DNA of 64,000 bases from Sphingomonas sp. Y57 (GCF_001015195.1 NZ_LDES01000042.1:1-64000); one strand, 5' to 3'. Shown: positions 1 through 12,353, counted from the stretch's first letter. Numbers and translations: made by a program. Notes: generated by a model not told the origin, from the letters alone.

Positions 1-352
1 ATCAACGAGTCCTGAGCCTAGGCAAGTGTGGAATTCATTCTGGATTTGCCGATATAAAGTTCAATTTAACTTATCAATGTAAATAAATTTAAGATTTATA
101 TCTCTTATCTTTTGGTAATATTATTGAGATTATTGGTACAATGAAGATGCTACAATGAAATCCTGACAGGTATTGGAGATGAAATCTTACAATTTTTTGT
201 GGTATCGCGATCAGACAATCCTTCTGCTCTGCCAAAGAGCTGCAGCCGTCCAGTTCGCGCCACTGGCCACAGCCGGGGCGGATCGGTCAACGACATAGCC
301 GTCGTGAACGCAAAGCGCTTCCGCCTCGAACGATCAGGCTCTATGGGGGGCC
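1..352. other. AT-rich intergenic edge without a convincing gene
   Basis: The first 200 bases are far richer in A and T than the rest of the window, and the composition returns to GC-rich at about 210. The stretch contains a short direct repeat (TACAATGAA at about 137 and again at about 151). A 39-codon open frame from ATG 179 to TAG 298 follows a GGAG, but nothing supports it as a gene. No tRNA, inverted repeat or transposase remnant was recognised. It may be the edge of a transferred segment or simply a promoter-rich spacer. Confidence 0.5.
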
Positions 353-739
353 ATGAACCAGCATCCATCGTTCGGCGAGCGCGACCTGCGTTCGGCGCTG
401 TTGCGCGGCTTGCGCGGCGAATGTCCCGCCTGCGGCGAGGCAAAGCTGTTCGGTCGCTTCCTCAAACCCGTCCCGCATTGCCCGTCCTGCGGCCAGGACT
501 GGACGGTGCATAGCGCCGACGACATGCCCGCTTATCTGGTCGTCCTGATCCTGGGCCATATCCTCGTGCCGATCCTGGTCGCGGTCAACATGCGCTATGA
601 TCTGCCGATGTGGCTCGACATGGCGCTGTGGCCGGGGCTGGCGCTGATCCTGGCGCTGCTGATGATCCAGCCGGCAAAGGGCACGGTGATCGGCTTCCAA
701 TGGGCGAGGCGGATGCACGGTTTCGCAAGAAGGCGCTGA
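353..739 (+). CDS. DUF983 family membrane protein
   Basis: The 128-residue protein starts with a soluble segment holding a zinc-ribbon-like pair of CxxC motifs (CPAC at about 23-26 and CPSC at about 41-44). Two hydrophobic segments follow (about 57-78 and 85-105), and the tail is short and basic. This is the usual architecture of the DUF983 family, whose function is unknown and which in alphaproteobacteria often lies near respiratory or cytochrome-oxidase genes. Those are not seen here. The ATG at 353 follows a G-rich stretch that could serve as ribosome binding site. The next gene begins about 35 bases downstream on the same strand, so co-transcription is possible. Confidence 0.8.
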   Translation: MNQHPSFGERDLRSALLRGLRGECPACGEAKLFGRFLKPVPHCPSCGQDWTVHSADDMPAYLVVLILGHILVPILVAVNMRYDLPMWLDMALWPGLALILALLMIQPAKGTVIGFQWARRMHGFARRR

Positions 740-773
740 CGGGGCATAAGGGCGAAGGGCTTAGGGGGGCATC

Positions 774-1478
774 ATGAGGACGATCCTGCTGTTTCTGCTG
801 GTGGTCGCGGCGGCCGTCGTCGCGATACCGTTCATTCCGCTCAAGGCCGCGATCGGCCTGATGCAGCTCGACCGCGTGGGCTTCGAGGCTGCGCACGTCG
901 AGGGCAATCTCTGGGAGGGGCAGCTCTACGACGCCCGCCTTGCGAAGATTCAGCTCGGCGACGTGACAAGCCGGATGTCGCTGGAGGACGCCGCCAAGGG
1001 CCGGATCCGCCTGAACGTCGAAGGGACGGACGAGGTCTCCCGGCTGAAGGGTGTGTTCAGCTACGGCCTCGGCGGCGCGGGGATCGACGATTTCACCGTC
1101 GGCATGCCGGTGGTTGCAGGGCCGCAGCCGATCGGGAACGTCACCCTGATCGTCGACGGCCTCAAGGCGCGCTTCCCCGGCGGGGATTGCGAGGGCGGGG
1201 GCGGCCAGGTCCGCGCCTATATGTCCGGCGCGCTGCCGATGGTCGGCCTGCCGAATGAGATGAGCGGCCCGGCGCTGTGCCGCGACGGCAAGCTCACCTT
1301 CGACATGGCGAGTCCGAGCGGGCGCGAGCAGGAACAGGTGACGATCCTGTCGCCGACCAAGTTCAAGGTCCGTCTGTTCATCAAGCCGGCCGCTCCGCGG
1401 GTCGAGCAGATATTGCAGTCCCACGGTTTCCAGCGTGCCGACGATGGCTATGCCTATGAGGAGGAACGCTCGATCTGA
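774..1478 (+). CDS. Type II secretion system protein N (GspN)-like
   Basis: The 234-residue protein has one N-terminal membrane segment (about 3-25) and then a beta-rich periplasmic domain of the T2SSN/GspN kind. Two cysteines at about 142 and 165 flank its central part. GspN proteins are bitopic inner-membrane components of some type II secretion systems. No other secretion genes are present in the window, so this copy is an orphan here and its link to a secretion machine is inference from family resemblance. It lies between a DUF983 gene and a DsbD-like gene on the same strand with short gaps, which suggests a shared transcript devoted to envelope functions. Confidence 0.65.
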   Translation: MRTILLFLLVVAAAVVAIPFIPLKAAIGLMQLDRVGFEAAHVEGNLWEGQLYDARLAKIQLGDVTSRMSLEDAAKGRIRLNVEGTDEVSRLKGVFSYGLGGAGIDDFTVGMPVVAGPQPIGNVTLIVDGLKARFPGGDCEGGGGQVRAYMSGALPMVGLPNEMSGPALCRDGKLTFDMASPSGREQEQVTILSPTKFKVRLFIKPAAPRVEQILQSHGFQRADDGYAYEEERSI

Positions 1479-1519
1479 CGGCGCTTCCCGCGCGCCTCGG
1501 ATGGGGCCATAAGCCCGGC

Positions 1520-3577
1520 ATGACATCGATAGGTCGCTTGATTCCCCTGTTCGTCGCCCTGTTGCTGGCCGTGGCGGGGACCGGCGCCGCCACGGCGGCG
1601 CACATCAAGGCGGTGCTGGAGGCGGAAACGCTGCGCCCCGCCGCCGGCAGCCGGATCACGCTGGCGCTCAGCATGACGCCCGAGCGCGACTGGCACGGCT
1701 ATTGGCTGAACCCTGGCGATGCGGGCGCGCCCGCCAGTATCGCCTGGACGCTGCCGCGTGGAGCGTCGGTCGGCCCGTTGCGCTACCCGGTGCCGCAGCG
1801 GCTGATCGTCCAGGGCTTGATGAACTATGTCTATGAGCAACCCTATGCGTTGCTGATGACACTGACGGTGCCGAAGGGATTGGCCCCCGGCACGCCGCTG
1901 CGCATCGCCGGACAGGCCCGCTGGCTCGCCTGCTCGCCGACCATCTGCGTCCCCGAACAAGGCCCGGTCTCGATCGACCTGACGGTGGGCGATGGCGCGG
2001 TGACGCCCGCGTCGCGGGCGCGTTTCGACGGGTGGAGGGCGAAGCTGCCGATGCCACTGGGACAGGCAGCAAGCTTCGAGGCGAAGCAGGGCATGCTGCG
2101 TCTCGCCATTCCCTTCCCCAGGGATCGGCCGGTTTCCGCACCTTATTTCTACCCCGTCACCGATGGGGTGGTCGATTATGCCGCGCCACAAGCGATCAGC
2201 CGCAACGGCGACCGCCTGATCGTCGAACTGAAGGGCGCACGCAATCCGCAGCCGGTGAAGACCATCGAAGGCCTCATCGCGATTGGGCCCGACCGGGGCC
2301 TGTCGGTGACGGCGCGCGCCGGCCCGGTACCGGCGGCGGGCGTACCGATCGCCGGCGCGGGCGATGAGGCCGGGGAGAGCGGATGGCGTATCTTCCTGTT
2401 GGCGCTAGGCGGAGCGTTGCTAGGCGGGTTGCTGCTCAACGCCATGCCCTGCGTCTTTCCGATCCTCAGCCTGAAGGCGCTGAGCCTGGCCCGCAGCGGC
2501 GAGACCGATCGCCACGCCCGGGTCGAGGCCCTCGCCTATACCGGCGGGATCGTGCTGAGCTGCCTCGTTCTCGGACTCTTGCTGCTCGGCCTGCGGGCGA
2601 GCGGGGCGGCGGCGGGATGGGGCTTCCAGTTGCAGGACCCGCGGATGGTATTCGTCCTGCTGCTGCTCGTCACCGCGATCAGCCTCAACCTGGCCGGCCT
2701 GTTCGAGCTGCGCGCCATCGGTATCGGCGAAGCGATGACGAAGGGCCGCGGTGCGCTCCCGGCGTTCTGGACCGGTGTGCTCGCCGCGCTGGTGGCGACA
2801 CCGTGCAGCGGCCCGTTCATGGCTGGCGCGGTAGGCGCCGCGCTGGTGCTGCCTCCGGTTGCGGCCCTGGCGGTGTTCGCGGGCCTGGGCCTGGGCTTGG
2901 CGCTACCGTTCCTGCTGGTCGGCTTCGTGCCGGCGCTGCGCCGCCGCTTGCCGAAGCCCGGCGCCTGGATGGACCGCCTGCGTCGCATCCTCTCGGTCCC
3001 GATGTTCCTGACGGCGCTGGGACTCGCCTGGGTGCTGGGCCAGCAGGCCGGGGTCGATCGCCTGGTACAGGGCATCGGCGCGGCACTCCTGCTTGGTCTC
3101 TCTCTGTGGTGGGTCGGCGCACGGCAGGCCCGGGGCAAGCGGCATAGCTGGATACCCGTCGCGCCAGTGCTGGTCGCTGTGCTGGCGCTGCTGCTCGTGA
3201 CCCCGTCGAGCGGGAGCCCGGCGGCCGCGGCACAAGCCGGCGCCAATGGGGCAGAACCGTTCAGCGAGGCGCGGCTCGCCGCGCTCCAGGCGCAGAAGAA
3301 GCAGGTCTTCCTCTATTTCACCGCCGACTGGTGCCTGACCTGCAAGGTCAACGAGAAGGCGGCGATCGAACGCCCCGCGGTGCGCGAAGCGTTCGACCGG
3401 GCCGGCATCGTGGTAATGGTCGGGGACTGGACCAATGGCGATCCCGCGATCGGTCGCTTCCTGGAGGCAAAGGGGCGCTCGGGCGTGCCGCTCTACCTGT
3501 TCTACGACAGGGATGGGCGGCAGGAGACACTGCCCCAGCTCCTGACTCCGGCGACGCTTACCGCGCTCGCGGCCTGA
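1520..3577 (+). CDS. DsbD/ScsB-type transmembrane thiol:disulfide interchange protein
   Basis: This 685-residue protein passes reducing power from cytoplasmic thioredoxin to the periplasm. It has a signal peptide (about 1-27), then a periplasmic alpha-type domain with the cysteine pair C138/C143. A membrane domain of about eight segments (from about 290 to 560) carries the core cysteines C311 (MPCVFP) and C429 (TPCSGP). The C-terminal thioredoxin-like domain has the active site WCLTC (C605, C608). The long N-terminal domain makes it closer to ScsB/DsbD fusions than to the short CcdA proteins. It lies 41 bases after the GspN-like gene and 18 bases before a DUF1289 gene. Confidence 0.88.
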   Translation: MTSIGRLIPLFVALLLAVAGTGAATAAHIKAVLEAETLRPAAGSRITLALSMTPERDWHGYWLNPGDAGAPASIAWTLPRGASVGPLRYPVPQRLIVQGLMNYVYEQPYALLMTLTVPKGLAPGTPLRIAGQARWLACSPTICVPEQGPVSIDLTVGDGAVTPASRARFDGWRAKLPMPLGQAASFEAKQGMLRLAIPFPRDRPVSAPYFYPVTDGVVDYAAPQAISRNGDRLIVELKGARNPQPVKTIEGLIAIGPDRGLSVTARAGPVPAAGVPIAGAGDEAGESGWRIFLLALGGALLGGLLLNAMPCVFPILSLKALSLARSGETDRHARVEALAYTGGIVLSCLVLGLLLLGLRASGAAAGWGFQLQDPRMVFVLLLLVTAISLNLAGLFELRAIGIGEAMTKGRGALPAFWTGVLAALVATPCSGPFMAGAVGAALVLPPVAALAVFAGLGLGLALPFLLVGFVPALRRRLPKPGAWMDRLRRILSVPMFLTALGLAWVLGQQAGVDRLVQGIGAALLLGLSLWWVGARQARGKRHSWIPVAPVLVAVLALLLVTPSSGSPAAAAQAGANGAEPFSEARLAALQAQKKQVFLYFTADWCLTCKVNEKAAIERPAVREAFDRAGIVVMVGDWTNGDPAIGRFLEAKGRSGVPLYLFYDRDGRQETLPQLLTPATLTALAA

Positions 3578-3595
3578 CCTTTCCCGCGCTGCGCC

Positions 3596-3766
3596 GTGAT
3601 AGTCGAATCCCCATGCAACAAGGTCTGTGAGATCGATCCGGGCAGCGGCTATTGTCGGGGATGCCGGCGCACGATCGAGGAGATCGTCGCCTGGCCGAGC
3701 GCCGATGACGCCTGGAAACGCGCGGTGATCGAGCGGCTGCGGAAGCGGACGGTCAGGAGAGATTGA
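3596..3766 (+). CDS. DUF1289 family small protein
   Basis: A 56-residue frame starts at GTG 3596 and ends at TGA 3764-3766. It begins VIVESPCNKVCEIDPGSGYC and continues with a GCRRT motif and a conserved tryptophan. The SPC-x3-C...YCxGCxR(T)xxEI pattern with four cysteines is diagnostic for DUF1289, a family of tiny probably metal-binding proteins of unknown function. It begins 18 bases after the DsbD-like gene and is probably the last gene of that transcript. Its 3' end overlaps the 3' end of the convergent phoD gene by 14 bases. The non-ATG start and small size make it easy to miss. Confidence 0.82.
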   Translation: MIVESPCNKVCEIDPGSGYCRGCRRTIEEIVAWPSADDAWKRAVIERLRKRTVRRD

Positions 3767-5306
3767 TCGCCGGCTTGCCGCGTTCGACGCTCGCGGTGGC
3801 GAGCGTTGCGATCGCGCCGCCCGGCGTCGTGACACGGTCGACGCCGCGGAAGCGGGTCTGCCACAGATCGGGCGTCACCTCGCAGATCGCGTAACCGCGC
3901 TTGTCGCTCAGATATTGCAGCGCGGGGTTGTGGGCGCGCAGCTGCGCCTGGACCTCGGGCTTGACCCACCCGTCGCCGCCCGACGTGATCGAGGTGACGA
4001 CGAACTCCGGCGCGGCGACCTCGCCCCGACCGCCCTGGCGGCGCAGTTCGCCGGCGAAATTCTGATGCTCGTCGCCCGTCATCACGATCACGTCGCCGCG
4101 CCCGGCGAAACTCGCCGCCATGCGTTCGCGCGCGGCGTCATAGCCTCCCCAACTGTCGAGGTTGCGGATCTCGCTGCCGCCGGGCAGGCTCTGGCGATCG
4201 AGCGGCATCATCATGACTTGCTGGCCGATGAGGTTCCAGCGGCTGCCGCCGTCGCGCAGGCCACGATCCAGCCATTGCTCCTGCGCGCTGCCGAGCATCG
4301 TCTGCTGACGGTCGGCGACGGCCGGGCAGGGCGGCTCGAATCCGCCCTTGCACGGCTGCGCGCTGCGATATTGGCGCGTGTCGAGGAAATGGGCGGTCAT
4401 CAGGTTGCCGATCCGGCTGCGGCGATAGAGCTGCATCGCGCCGCCGCTCGGCATCGATGCTTTGCGCAGCGGCATATGCTCATAATAGGCCTGCATCGCC
4501 GCCGCGCGACGGAATGCGAACAGGGCGGGATCGGGCTGATTGGGGGTGACGTTCGCGGACCAGTTGTCCGCCACCTCATGATCGTCGAAAGTCGTGAACC
4601 AGGGGGCGGCGAGGTGCGCGGCCTGCAGGTCGGGGTCCAGCTTGTACTGGGCATAGCGACGTCGATAGTCGCCAATCGTGTAGCAGTCGGTGCCAACGTG
4701 GTCGCGGACATGGGCGCGCGGTCGACCGTCGCGCTCATAGTTCACCTGCCGCGGACGGTCTTCGTAGATATAGTCGCCGAAATGCCAGAGGAAGGCGACG
4801 TCCTCGCGGGCCAGATGGGCGTAGGCGGTGAACAGCCCGTCCTCATAATTCTGGCATCCGGCCACCGCAAAGCGCAGCCGATCGAGCGGGGCCCCGGGAG
4901 CGGGAAGGGTGCGGGCGCGGCCGAGCTGGGTCTTGTCTCGTCCAACAGCGAAGCGATACCAATAAGGGCGGTCGGGCTGCAGGCCGGCAAGCTCGACATG
5001 GACCGAGTGGCCGAGTTCGGGCCAGGCGATCGCGCTGCCCTTCTGCGCGACGCGCTTCATCGCCTCGTCTTCATAGACGAACCAGTCGATCTCGACCGGG
5101 CCCATCGGCATGCCGCCATGTTCCTCCACCGGATCGGGGCAGAGGCGGGTCCAGATGACGAAGCCGTCATGGCTCGGATCGCCCGAGGCGATGCCGAGCC
5201 GGAACGGGAAGGCCGTGAAGAGCTGCTGGGCACGAAGGATCGCGGGGGCGGCGATCAGGCCGGCACCGGCCCCCACGAGAATCTGACGGCGTGAAAACAT
5301 GGACAT
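3753..5306 (-). CDS. phoD: Alkaline phosphatase D (PhoD-like phosphodiesterase/phosphatase)
   Basis: The 517-residue protein begins with a twin-arginine signal (SRRQILVGAGAGL), so it is exported folded to the periplasm. An N-terminal beta-sandwich domain is followed by the PhoD metallophosphatase domain. Visible metal and active-site motifs are FGDYIYEDR, FDDHEVADNW and MTGDEHQNFAGE. PhoD enzymes release phosphate from phosphomonoesters and diesters using calcium and iron. The protein has full length. It lies downstream of the ZnuD-like receptor on the same strand with a 60-base gap. A weak Pho-box-like direct repeat lies just before the gene (5323-5340), but it is very close to the start codon. 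Confidence 0.9.
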   Translation of the reverse strand: MSMFSRRQILVGAGAGLIAAPAILRAQQLFTAFPFRLGIASGDPSHDGFVIWTRLCPDPVEEHGGMPMGPVEIDWFVYEDEAMKRVAQKGSAIAWPELGHSVHVELAGLQPDRPYWYRFAVGRDKTQLGRARTLPAPGAPLDRLRFAVAGCQNYEDGLFTAYAHLAREDVAFLWHFGDYIYEDRPRQVNYERDGRPRAHVRDHVGTDCYTIGDYRRRYAQYKLDPDLQAAHLAAPWFTTFDDHEVADNWSANVTPNQPDPALFAFRRAAAMQAYYEHMPLRKASMPSGGAMQLYRRSRIGNLMTAHFLDTRQYRSAQPCKGGFEPPCPAVADRQQTMLGSAQEQWLDRGLRDGGSRWNLIGQQVMMMPLDRQSLPGGSEIRNLDSWGGYDAARERMAASFAGRGDVIVMTGDEHQNFAGELRRQGGRGEVAAPEFVVTSITSGGDGWVKPEVQAQLRAHNPALQYLSDKRGYAICEVTPDLWQTRFRGVDRVTTPGGAIATLATASVERGKPAINLS

Positions 5307-5366
5307 CCCCTGCGACCCGAGCGTTGCAGGCTTATGACGCAGTGCGGCATCGCTGCAAGTCGGTCG

Positions 5367-7466
5367 TCAGAAGCCCACCCGGACCGTGACGCGGAAATCG
5401 CGGCCGGCGAGCGGGGCGAAGTCCTTGAGGTAGCTCGCATGGCGGCGGGCATTCACGTCGAAGATATTGTGCGCGGCCAGCACGATGCTGGTTTCCGGCC
5501 GGTCAGCGAACGGGCGCAGGGTCAGCGAGGCGTTGACCAGCGTATAACCCGCGGTCGGCGTCTCGAAGCTCGCGAGGTGCTTGGCCTTATCGGTCCATTC
5601 GACCTCGACCCGGCCATCGAGCCTGGCGCTCTCGGCGCTCAGGCCGCCCATCAGCCGCAGCGGGGGGATGCGCGGCGCGGCCCCGAAACCGATGATCTTG
5701 GCGCGGACGAAGTCGCCCAGCGCATCGGCCTTGATCGCGAAGTCTCCGAGCTGGGCGAGGTCGGCGGTCGCCTCCAGCTCCGCGCCGTAAAAGCGTGCCT
5801 TGGCCTGGGCATAGCGGAATACGGGAAGGCCGTCCTCCAGCGCGCCGTCCGGGCTGTCGTAGATGAAGTTGTCGAACCAGTTGTGATAGACCGACGCGTG
5901 GATGGTGAAGCCCGGGCCCTTGCCGTGCAGGACGCCCTCCAGGCCCCAACTCCGTTCGGTCTTGAAATCGGGATTGCCGATCTCGAATGCTTCGGTGCCC
6001 GCGTGCGGGCCGTTCGCGAACAGTTCCTCGGCGGCCGGCGCGCGTTCGGTCCGCGACAGGTTGATGCCCAGGCGCCAGTCATCGTTCACCCGGTAGGAGG
6101 CGCCGAGCGAACCAGACAGCGTGTCGAAGTTGCGGCCGCCCTTGGGGAATTGCGGCTGATCCTCGAACGGATTGGCCGACAGCCAGCTCTTCTCGTAGCG
6201 CAGCCCGCCCTCGAGCTTCACCACGCCATAGTCGAGCTGCTGAAGCGTGAAGAGGCCGATCTGCTGGGTCTGGTTGCGCGGTAGGAAGGCTTCGTCGCCG
6301 ACGACGTTGAAATCCCGGATGAAGAACTGTGCGCCGGTTGCACCATGCCACACGCCATGGTCTGCCTGGACCAGTTCGATGCGGCCTTCGAAGCCGTTAT
6401 TGTAGAAGGCGGTACCGACAGAACCGTCCTCCTCCAATTCGAAGTGGCGATATTTGGCGTAGGCGAGACGCGCGCGGATTGTCTGGATCACCGGTCCGCC
6501 CGCCGCGATCTCGGCGCGCGCGTCGAAGCGGTTCTGGACGAGGTCGATGCGCGGCGCCTCCTGCTCCTCGCCAGGTTCGGTCGCGAAGCGGATCGGCACG
6601 CCGTAGCGGCTGTCATAATGGCTGTAGGAGATGCCGTAATGGCTGTCCCCGTCGATATAGGACAAGCCGCCGCCGGCGACCCAGGTCTCCGACTGGCTGT
6701 TGGGCAGCTTGCCCTTGACCGCGGCGTTGGCGGCGAAGTCGATCTCCGCGTCGGGATCGGCGGGAAGCTGCGCGGAGGCGAGCGCCCGGGCGCGGGCGGC
6801 GGGGCTTAGCGCATAGCCGCCGATCCGCAGGTTGCCGGTCTTCTGGTAGCTGCCGTCGAGATGCGCGACGAAGCCGCCGCCGATCGGCGCGTCGAGCGCG
6901 GCGCCGCCCGACCGTTCGTTGGCGGCGCTGCCATAGGTCAGGATCGCGTCGACATGAACGGACTCGTCGGGGACGGCACGCGGGATGCGCTTGTCGATCA
7001 CGTTGACGACGCCGCCGATCGCGGCCGATCCGTAGAGCAGGGCCTCGGGGCCGCGCAGCACTTCGATCCGCTCGGCGAGCAGCGGGTTGATCGCGACGGC
7101 ATGGTCGACGCTGGTGTTCGACACGTCGACCGAGCCGATGCCGTCGGTCAGCACCCGGACCCGCTCGCCCTGCAGACCGCGCAGGATCGGGCGCGAGGCG
7201 TTGGGGCCGAACGAGGTGGCCGACACGCCCGGCGTATGTTCGATCGTCTCGCCGATCGTCGGGCGCAACGCTGTGGTGAGCTGCGCGCCGGTCAGCACCG
7301 AGGTGCCCGCGAGCACGTCCATCCGGTCGCGCTGGATCGGCGCGGTGACGATGATGTCGGGGGCTTCGGGGCGATGGAAGTCGGTGTCCCGCTCGTTGGC
7401 GAACGCCGGCGACGAGGCCAGCGCCAGCATGGAGATAGAGAATGACAGCCGACCCTTGGATGACAT
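5367..7466 (-). CDS. TonB-dependent receptor, ZnuD-like (zinc uptake type)
   Basis: The 699-residue outer-membrane protein has a signal peptide (about 1-23), a plug domain with a TonB-box-like segment (DIIVTAP at about 37-43), and a 22-strand barrel ending in the aromatic residue F. The barrel contains segments typical of the ZnuD group, such as SYSHYDSRYGVP and a plug that begins DVLAGTSVLTG. ZnuD proteins import zinc or sometimes haem under Zur control. A Zur half-site-like sequence lies upstream at 7511-7526. No long histidine-rich loop was seen, so the substrate is not certain. No inner-membrane zinc transporter is encoded nearby. Confidence 0.78.
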   Translation of the reverse strand: MSSKGRLSFSISMLALASSPAFANERDTDFHRPEAPDIIVTAPIQRDRMDVLAGTSVLTGAQLTTALRPTIGETIEHTPGVSATSFGPNASRPILRGLQGERVRVLTDGIGSVDVSNTSVDHAVAINPLLAERIEVLRGPEALLYGSAAIGGVVNVIDKRIPRAVPDESVHVDAILTYGSAANERSGGAALDAPIGGGFVAHLDGSYQKTGNLRIGGYALSPAARARALASAQLPADPDAEIDFAANAAVKGKLPNSQSETWVAGGGLSYIDGDSHYGISYSHYDSRYGVPIRFATEPGEEQEAPRIDLVQNRFDARAEIAAGGPVIQTIRARLAYAKYRHFELEEDGSVGTAFYNNGFEGRIELVQADHGVWHGATGAQFFIRDFNVVGDEAFLPRNQTQQIGLFTLQQLDYGVVKLEGGLRYEKSWLSANPFEDQPQFPKGGRNFDTLSGSLGASYRVNDDWRLGINLSRTERAPAAEELFANGPHAGTEAFEIGNPDFKTERSWGLEGVLHGKGPGFTIHASVYHNWFDNFIYDSPDGALEDGLPVFRYAQAKARFYGAELEATADLAQLGDFAIKADALGDFVRAKIIGFGAAPRIPPLRLMGGLSAESARLDGRVEVEWTDKAKHLASFETPTAGYTLVNASLTLRPFADRPETSIVLAAHNIFDVNARRHASYLKDFAPLAGRDFRVTVRVGF

Positions 7467-7507
7467 GATATACTATTCCCTTACCTTGTGTGGCAGGGAT
7501 TAGCGGC

Positions 7508-7530
7508 GATGAGATGTTATATCAAGGGCA
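7508..7530. promoter_or_regulatory. Candidate Zur-type operator upstream of ZnuD-like receptor
   Basis: The sequence GAGATGTTATATCA at 7511-7524 resembles the left half of the gammaproteobacterial Zur box (GAAATGTTATA). The right half is degenerate. It lies about 45-60 bases upstream of the receptor start, where an operator would be expected, and stands out as an AT-rich island in GC-rich DNA. The assignment rests on motif memory and on the identity of the downstream gene. Confidence 0.35.
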
Positions 7531-7577
7531 TTGTTGCGATGCTAAATCCTCCCTGAGCCTGCTCGGGGAGGAATGAG

Positions 7578-10586
<3,009 letters not shown>

Positions 10587-10590
<4 letters not shown>

Positions 10591-12188
10591 CGACACGACA
10601 GGACGCCGTCATCATCGGCGGCGGACATAATGGCCTCGTCTGCGCCTTCTACCTGGCGGTGCGCGGGCTCAAGGTTCGTGTCCTCGAACGGCGCAAGGTC
10701 GTCGGCGGCGCGGCAGTGACCGAGGAATTCCACCCCGGCTTCCGCAATTCGGTAGCGAGCTACACGGTCAGCCTGCTCCAGCCGCGGGTGATAGCCGACA
10801 TGAAGCTGCATGAGCGCGGCCTCAGGATCGTCGAGCGGCCGATCTCGAACTTCCTGCCTCTCCAGGACGGCGGCTATCTCAAGCTCGGCGGCGGGCTGGA
10901 GCGAACCCAGGCCGAGTTCCGGCGCTTCTCGGCACGCGATGCCGAGACGCTGCCCGCCTATTACGATGCGCTCGACGGCGTCGCCGACGTACTGCGCGAC
11001 CTGGCGCTCAGGATACCGCCCAATGCGGGTGGGGGCATCGCCGAGTTGTTCAAGGCCGCGTCGCAGGGACGCAAGATCGCAATGGCGGGCCTGCCAGCGC
11101 AGCGCGACATGCTCGATCTGTTCGTGAAGAGTGCGCGGACCTTCCTTGACGGTTGGTTCGAACATGACGCGATCAAGGCCGCCTTCGGCTTCGACGCGGT
11201 GGTCGGCAACTATGCCAGTCCCGACACGCCGGGCTCGGCCTATGTCCTGCTCCACCACGTCTTCGGCGAGGTGAACGGCAAGAAAGGCGCCTGGGGCCAC
11301 GCGATCGGCGGGATGGGCGCGATCACCCAGGCGATGAAGGCCGCCTGCGAGGACTATGGCGTCGTCATCGAGACCGATACGGCGGTGGAGAAGGTACTGG
11401 TCGACAACGGCCGCGCGGTCGGCGTCCGCACCGAGGACGGCACCGAGCACATGGCCCGCGCGGTGGCATCGAATGTCGGGCCGGGGCTGCTCTATCGCAA
11501 GCTGGTCGACCAGGCCGATCTCGACGCCGACTTCAGGCGGCGGATGAAGGGTTTCAAGGCCGGCTCGGGCACCTTCCGGATGAACGTCGCCCTGTCCGAG
11601 CTGCCCAGCTTCTCGGCACTGCCGGGGGAGGGTGAGCATCACCGCAGCGGCATCATCATCGCACCGACGCTCGACTATATGGACCGCGCCTTCACCGATG
11701 CGCGCGCCCATGGCTGGTCGAAGCAGCCGATCGTCGAGATGCTGATCCCCTCGACCGTCGACGACAGCCTCGCGCCCGAGGGCCAGCATGTCGCCAGCCT
11801 GTTCTGCCAGCAATTCGCGCCCGAGCTTCCCGACGGCCGGAGCTGGGACGACGAGCGCGAGGCGGCGGCCGATCACATCATCGCCACCGTCGACGCGCAC
11901 GCGCCGGGCTTCGCGCGATCGGTGCTGGGGCGGCAGATATTGTCGCCGCTCGACCTCGAGCGGACTTTCGGGCTGGTCGGCGGTGACATCATGCACGGAC
12001 ACATGTCGCTCGACCAGCTCTGGTCGGCGCGGCCGATCCTCGGCCATGGCGATTATCGCGCGCCGGTGGAGGGACTCTACATGTGCGGCGCGGGCAGTCA
12101 CCCGGGGGGCGGCGTCACCGGCGCCCCCGGCCACAATGCCGCCCAGGCGATCCTCGCCGATCGCGGGCTGGGGCGCTTCTTCGGCTAA
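10587..12188 (+). CDS. FAD-dependent oxidoreductase, phytoene dehydrogenase-like (PYROXD2/CrtI-related)
   Basis: The 533-residue protein opens with a Rossmann dinucleotide-binding motif (VIIGGGHNGL, about 8-17) and an acidic end of the second strand (VLERR). It ends with the FAD-contact segment characteristic of CrtI-like amine oxidase folds (MCGAGSHPGGGV). This COG1233 group includes carotenoid desaturases and the poorly characterised PYROXD2 proteins. No carotenoid genes are nearby, so a carotenoid role is unlikely. The ATG at 10587 overlaps the TGA of the Rieske gene, which implies that the two enzymes act on the same substrate. The gene ends just before a large inverted repeat shared with the convergent permease gene. 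Confidence 0.85.
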
Positions 12189-12197
12189 CCACCCATG

Positions 12198-12353
12198 CGT
12201 CATCCCGGCGGAGGATCGTAGGCGGTCAGCGGACTGCCGGGGACAGTCCGCAGCCGGAGATCGGCTCGCAGAGCGAGCCGGGGGATCTTGGGCGCCTCCT
12301 GCCTCGACCTTGTCTTCTTGCCTCCTAAGATCCCGGCCTCCGCCGGGATGACG
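12198..12353. repeat. 17-bp perfect inverted repeat flanking a convergent intergenic gap (REP-like)
   Basis: The left arm CGTCATCCCGGCGGAGG at 12198-12214 and its exact reverse complement at 12337-12353 enclose about 120 bases. The right arm additionally folds into a smaller local hairpin (ATCCCGG/CCGGGAT). The element fills the whole gap between the convergent FAD oxidoreductase and permease genes. It shares the GTCATCCC core with elements at 23.5, 45.8 and 47.1 kb. It probably works as a bidirectional terminator, and its repetition suggests a mobile REP-type family. Confidence 0.8.

Noticed and set aside
179-298. 39-codon frame after a GGAG near the left edge
   Set aside because: It is short, has no known motif, crosses a sharp composition change and lacks other support.
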